Both the position numbers and the translations under genes were made by a program. A stretch of 64,000 nucleotides of DNA from DATBVX01 sp963724625 (lineage in GTDB: Bacteria > Pseudomonadota > Gammaproteobacteria > Steroidobacterales > Steroidobacteraceae), in assembly GCA_963724625.1 (NCBI GenBank), contig CAVRVO010000003.1, positions 1-64,000 of the forward strand, in the 5' to 3' direction. Each line of letters begins with the position of its first letter. Position 1 is the first letter of the stretch. Below, one piece after another: positions 62,901 through 64,000 of the stretch. Under the pieces are notes generated by a model. The model was not told the origin of the DNA and ran no database searches. It saw only the letters and a list, made by a program, of their open reading frames with translations.

Positions 62901-64000
62901 AGTGACGCGTCCGCGAACAGCACATGCCCCGCCAGTCGTTGAAACAAATTGGCTTCCGCCGCGGTAATGCCCAGATGACGCAGCTGCACCTGCGCCTGTG
63001 TCCATGCGAGCGTGCTGGCGCGCACGAAGGCGTTGGGGCTGTCGTGCTTGTCGACGAGATCGAGCACGCGCTCGCGCGAGTCTGCGACGGAAGTCCAGAA
63101 GGCAATGCGCGCCGTCGCGCCAGACGCTACGCGCACGCGATACCGCAGGGCGAATATGGGGTCGAGCACGGCACCGACGGTGTTTGACAGACGCCGGCCG
63201 TCCATTACGGCAATCGGCGTTCGCACTTCATTGCCGCGGCCCAGGAATCGCGCGCGGTCGGTCTCGATTTCCAGCGCTCCCAGTTCCTCGCCCTCGACAA
63301 CGGCCTGATGCGCCACCCAGATCTCGGGTTCGCCGGGCGAGCGCTTGCGACGCGTGGCCAGAAGGGCGCCGAGGCGGGCTACATACTCCGTCTGCACGAA
63401 TAGTTTCGAGAAAGCGGGGTGCGCGGTATCCGCAGCGGGTGGCGCTAACACGAGCTCGCAATACGATGTGACTTCGATGTCCTGCATGCGGCTGCTGGTA
63501 TTCGTGATCGAGAGGTGTCGTACCTCGGCATCATCTTCGGGTGAGACGATGATTTTCAGCGTCGTCGTGATTCCCGAGTCGGTCCGAACCAGCTCCGCGC
63601 TGTCCTCTGCAAATGTGGCTTCGTAGTGGTCGGGTTCCACCCCACATGGCTGGTAGCCAGCGGACCACACGCGGCCGCTCTCCATGTCACGCAGGAAAAT
63701 GTAACTGCCGGTATCGTCCCGCGTCACGTCTTCGCGCCAGCGCGTTATGCCGAGATCACGCCAGCGGCTATAGCCGGAACCCGCCGCAGTGATCATCACC
63801 GCATAGCGGCTATTGGAGAGCAGATGCACTTGTGGCGTCACATCGTTAGCGGAATGCAGGCGACGCACGTCCGGCGGCGACAGCTCATCGATGCGCGGCG
63901 CCGCACGCACTTCCTCAGCTCTCGGATGAGCTACCGAGATGTCGCGCGGAGTTCGTTCCTGAAGAAGCAACTCCGCAGCCTGGACCTGTGGCTCTGCATG
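59975..64000 (-). CDS. ndvB: Cyclic beta-1,2-glucan synthase, C-terminal part (GH94), 5' end beyond the window
   Basis: An open frame of 1341 visible codons running off the right edge; a full NdvB/ChvB is about 2800 residues, so roughly half is here. Two carbohydrate-binding/GH94 beta-sandwich units are present (SRYAVMITAAGSGYSRWRDL, then PWINVIANPAFGFQVAAEG and FTWSLNSRENQLTPWSNDP). The phosphorylase domain follows, with DQLQDSMAL, IGTGDWNDGMNRVGELGRGE (catalytic Asp) and GIRENGGQYTHAATWSVIA. The GH94 part trims chains to set ring size. The synthase and membrane parts would be upstream. The product is periplasmic cyclic glucan, used in osmotic adaptation. Confidence 0.85.
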   Translation of the reverse strand, partial: HAEPQVQAAELLLQERTPRDISVAHPRAEEVRAAPRIDELSPPDVRRLHSANDVTPQVHLLSNSRYAVMITAAGSGYSRWRDLGITRWREDVTRDDTGSYIFLRDMESGRVWSAGYQPCGVEPDHYEATFAEDSAELVRTDSGITTTLKIIVSPEDDAEVRHLSITNTSSRMQDIEVTSYCELVLAPPAADTAHPAFSKLFVQTEYVARLGALLATRRKRSPGEPEIWVAHQAVVEGEELGALEIETDRARFLGRGNEVRTPIAVMDGRRLSNTVGAVLDPIFALRYRVRVASGATARIAFWTSVADSRERVLDLVDKHDSPNAFVRASTLAWTQAQVQLRHLGITAAEANLFQRLAGHVLFADASLRPSSDAIRRGSGGPAALWSQGISGDLPIVLLRIADVEDIAIARQLLHAHEYWRMKQLAVDLVILNERAASYVQDLQVALATLHRTSLARGQIAADGARGSVFILRTDLIPETTRAILPSVARVVLVGQRGSLEDQLDRPRKLVAAGMRRVPRTESGGDGVAIGPAPGQLEFFNGLGGFAADGSEYVTLLGPTQSTPAPWINVIANPAFGFQVAAEGSGFTWSLNSRENQLTPWSNDPITDRPGEAIYLRDEETGELWGPTAAPIRDPRAFYSARHGQGYSRFEHESHGVAHDLLMYVPLADPIKISRLRIRNTSARARELSITAYCEWVLGPSRATCAPFIFTEIDAATGAMFARNPWATASGSRVAFADLAGRQTNWTADRREFLGRNGTLAEPAALLGAVPFSKRIGAGLDPCSALQTSVHLEPGDTAEVVFFLGEAADAESAQALLERYRSADLEAVFRSVLERWDEVLGTVQVKTPDRSMDIILNRWMLYQTLVCRMWARSAFYQASGAFGFRDQLQDSMALTVSRPAETREHLLRAAGRQFIEGDVQHWWMPRTGQGVRTRISDDRIWLAFAAAHYVETTGDVSVLDESVPFIEGQALQPADHDAYFLPSISDERASLFEHCARALDGSLAVGEHGLPLIGTGDWNDGMNRVGELGRGESVWLGWFLHTTIKVFAPVARARGEKARAARWLKHATSLQAALEREGWDGDWYRRGYFDDGTPLGSATNDECRIDSIAQSWGVISGAADATRATQAMAAVDGQLIRRDAGLALLFAPPFDRTPLDPGYIKGYPPGIRENGGQYTHAATWSVIAFALLGQGDKAAELFSLLNPVNRTTTRANVHRYKVEPYVIAADVYSVAPHVGRGGWTWYTGSAGWMYRAGLEWILGFHLEGNRLRLAPCIPSHWPGFEIAFKYRTSRYEIRVENPGSASGGIAYAELNGQRLANGPTVIALVNDGQTHRVRMILGDHQT

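Noticed and set aside
1..64000. CRISPR arrays, insertion sequences, prophage, tRNA and rRNA genes
   Set aside because: No regularly spaced repeats, transposase or integrase frames, or tRNA/rRNA-like sequences were seen on reading both strands. This was a visual check and not a covariance-model search.

Overview
The window is high-GC, gene-dense DNA with short intergenic gaps, good Shine-Dalgarno sites, frequent GTG starts, several TonB-dependent receptors, Tat and Sec signal peptides and outer-membrane proteins. This points to a Gram-negative proteobacterium, most like the environmental gammaproteobacteria around Steroidobacterales/Nevskiales/Xanthomonadales. That placement is inference from gene content only. 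No rRNA, tRNA, CRISPR array, transposase or phage gene was seen.

Layout. 1-2.6 kb: a partial and a complete hypothetical gene, a secreted beta-propeller and a frameshifted DUF3147 gene. 2.7-5.6 kb: an arsenic operon arsR-arsI-arsC-aqpS with a readable promoter/operator, a GDCCVxC zinc protein, and the wreck of a ppiC-hupE pair. 5.7-31.9 kb: a mixed region with a CadC-like regulator, a C-type-lectin secreted protein, a DUF4062-STAND-TPR protein, a broken M19 dipeptidase, a DedA-rhodanese fusion, a TauD-like dioxygenase, an acyl-CoA-dehydrogenase-like flavoprotein, a cytochrome b561, a DAO-family oxidoreductase, a GlxA-type regulator, a DMT exporter, a membrane GDPD and a CPA1 antiporter.

32.4-43.4 kb is the most interesting region. 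It is a coherent locus with two exported M19 dipeptidases, an XRE-cupin regulator, a membrane serine hydrolase, a DgcA-like enolase-superfamily racemase/epimerase, a SusC-free TonB receptor, a DgcN-like DUF1611 protein and an APC-type permease. I read it as uptake and catabolism of D-glutamate-containing peptides such as muropeptides. A conserved 47-bp block precedes two of its transcription units and is a candidate binding site for the XRE-cupin protein.

43.7-52.9 kb: two further TonB receptors (one ZnuD-like), a DUF2946 gene with an in-frame amber codon, a DmeF-like cation exporter, an ABC-ATPase remnant, a PhoX-like phosphatase and a zinc-finger protein. 53-60 kb looks like a stress locus: a fatty-acid desaturase, two Crp/Fnr paralogues, a BON-domain protein, a SWIM-like zinc protein, a diguanylate cyclase and a GlsB/YeaQ protein, several preceded by a recurrent CGTACARA motif. 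60-64 kb holds the C-terminal part of a cyclic beta-1,2-glucan synthase that runs off the end.

A striking property is the number of genes split by single-base indels, mostly one extra base. About fifteen loci are affected. This could be sequencing or assembly error or genuine decay, and it limits every claim about those genes being functional.
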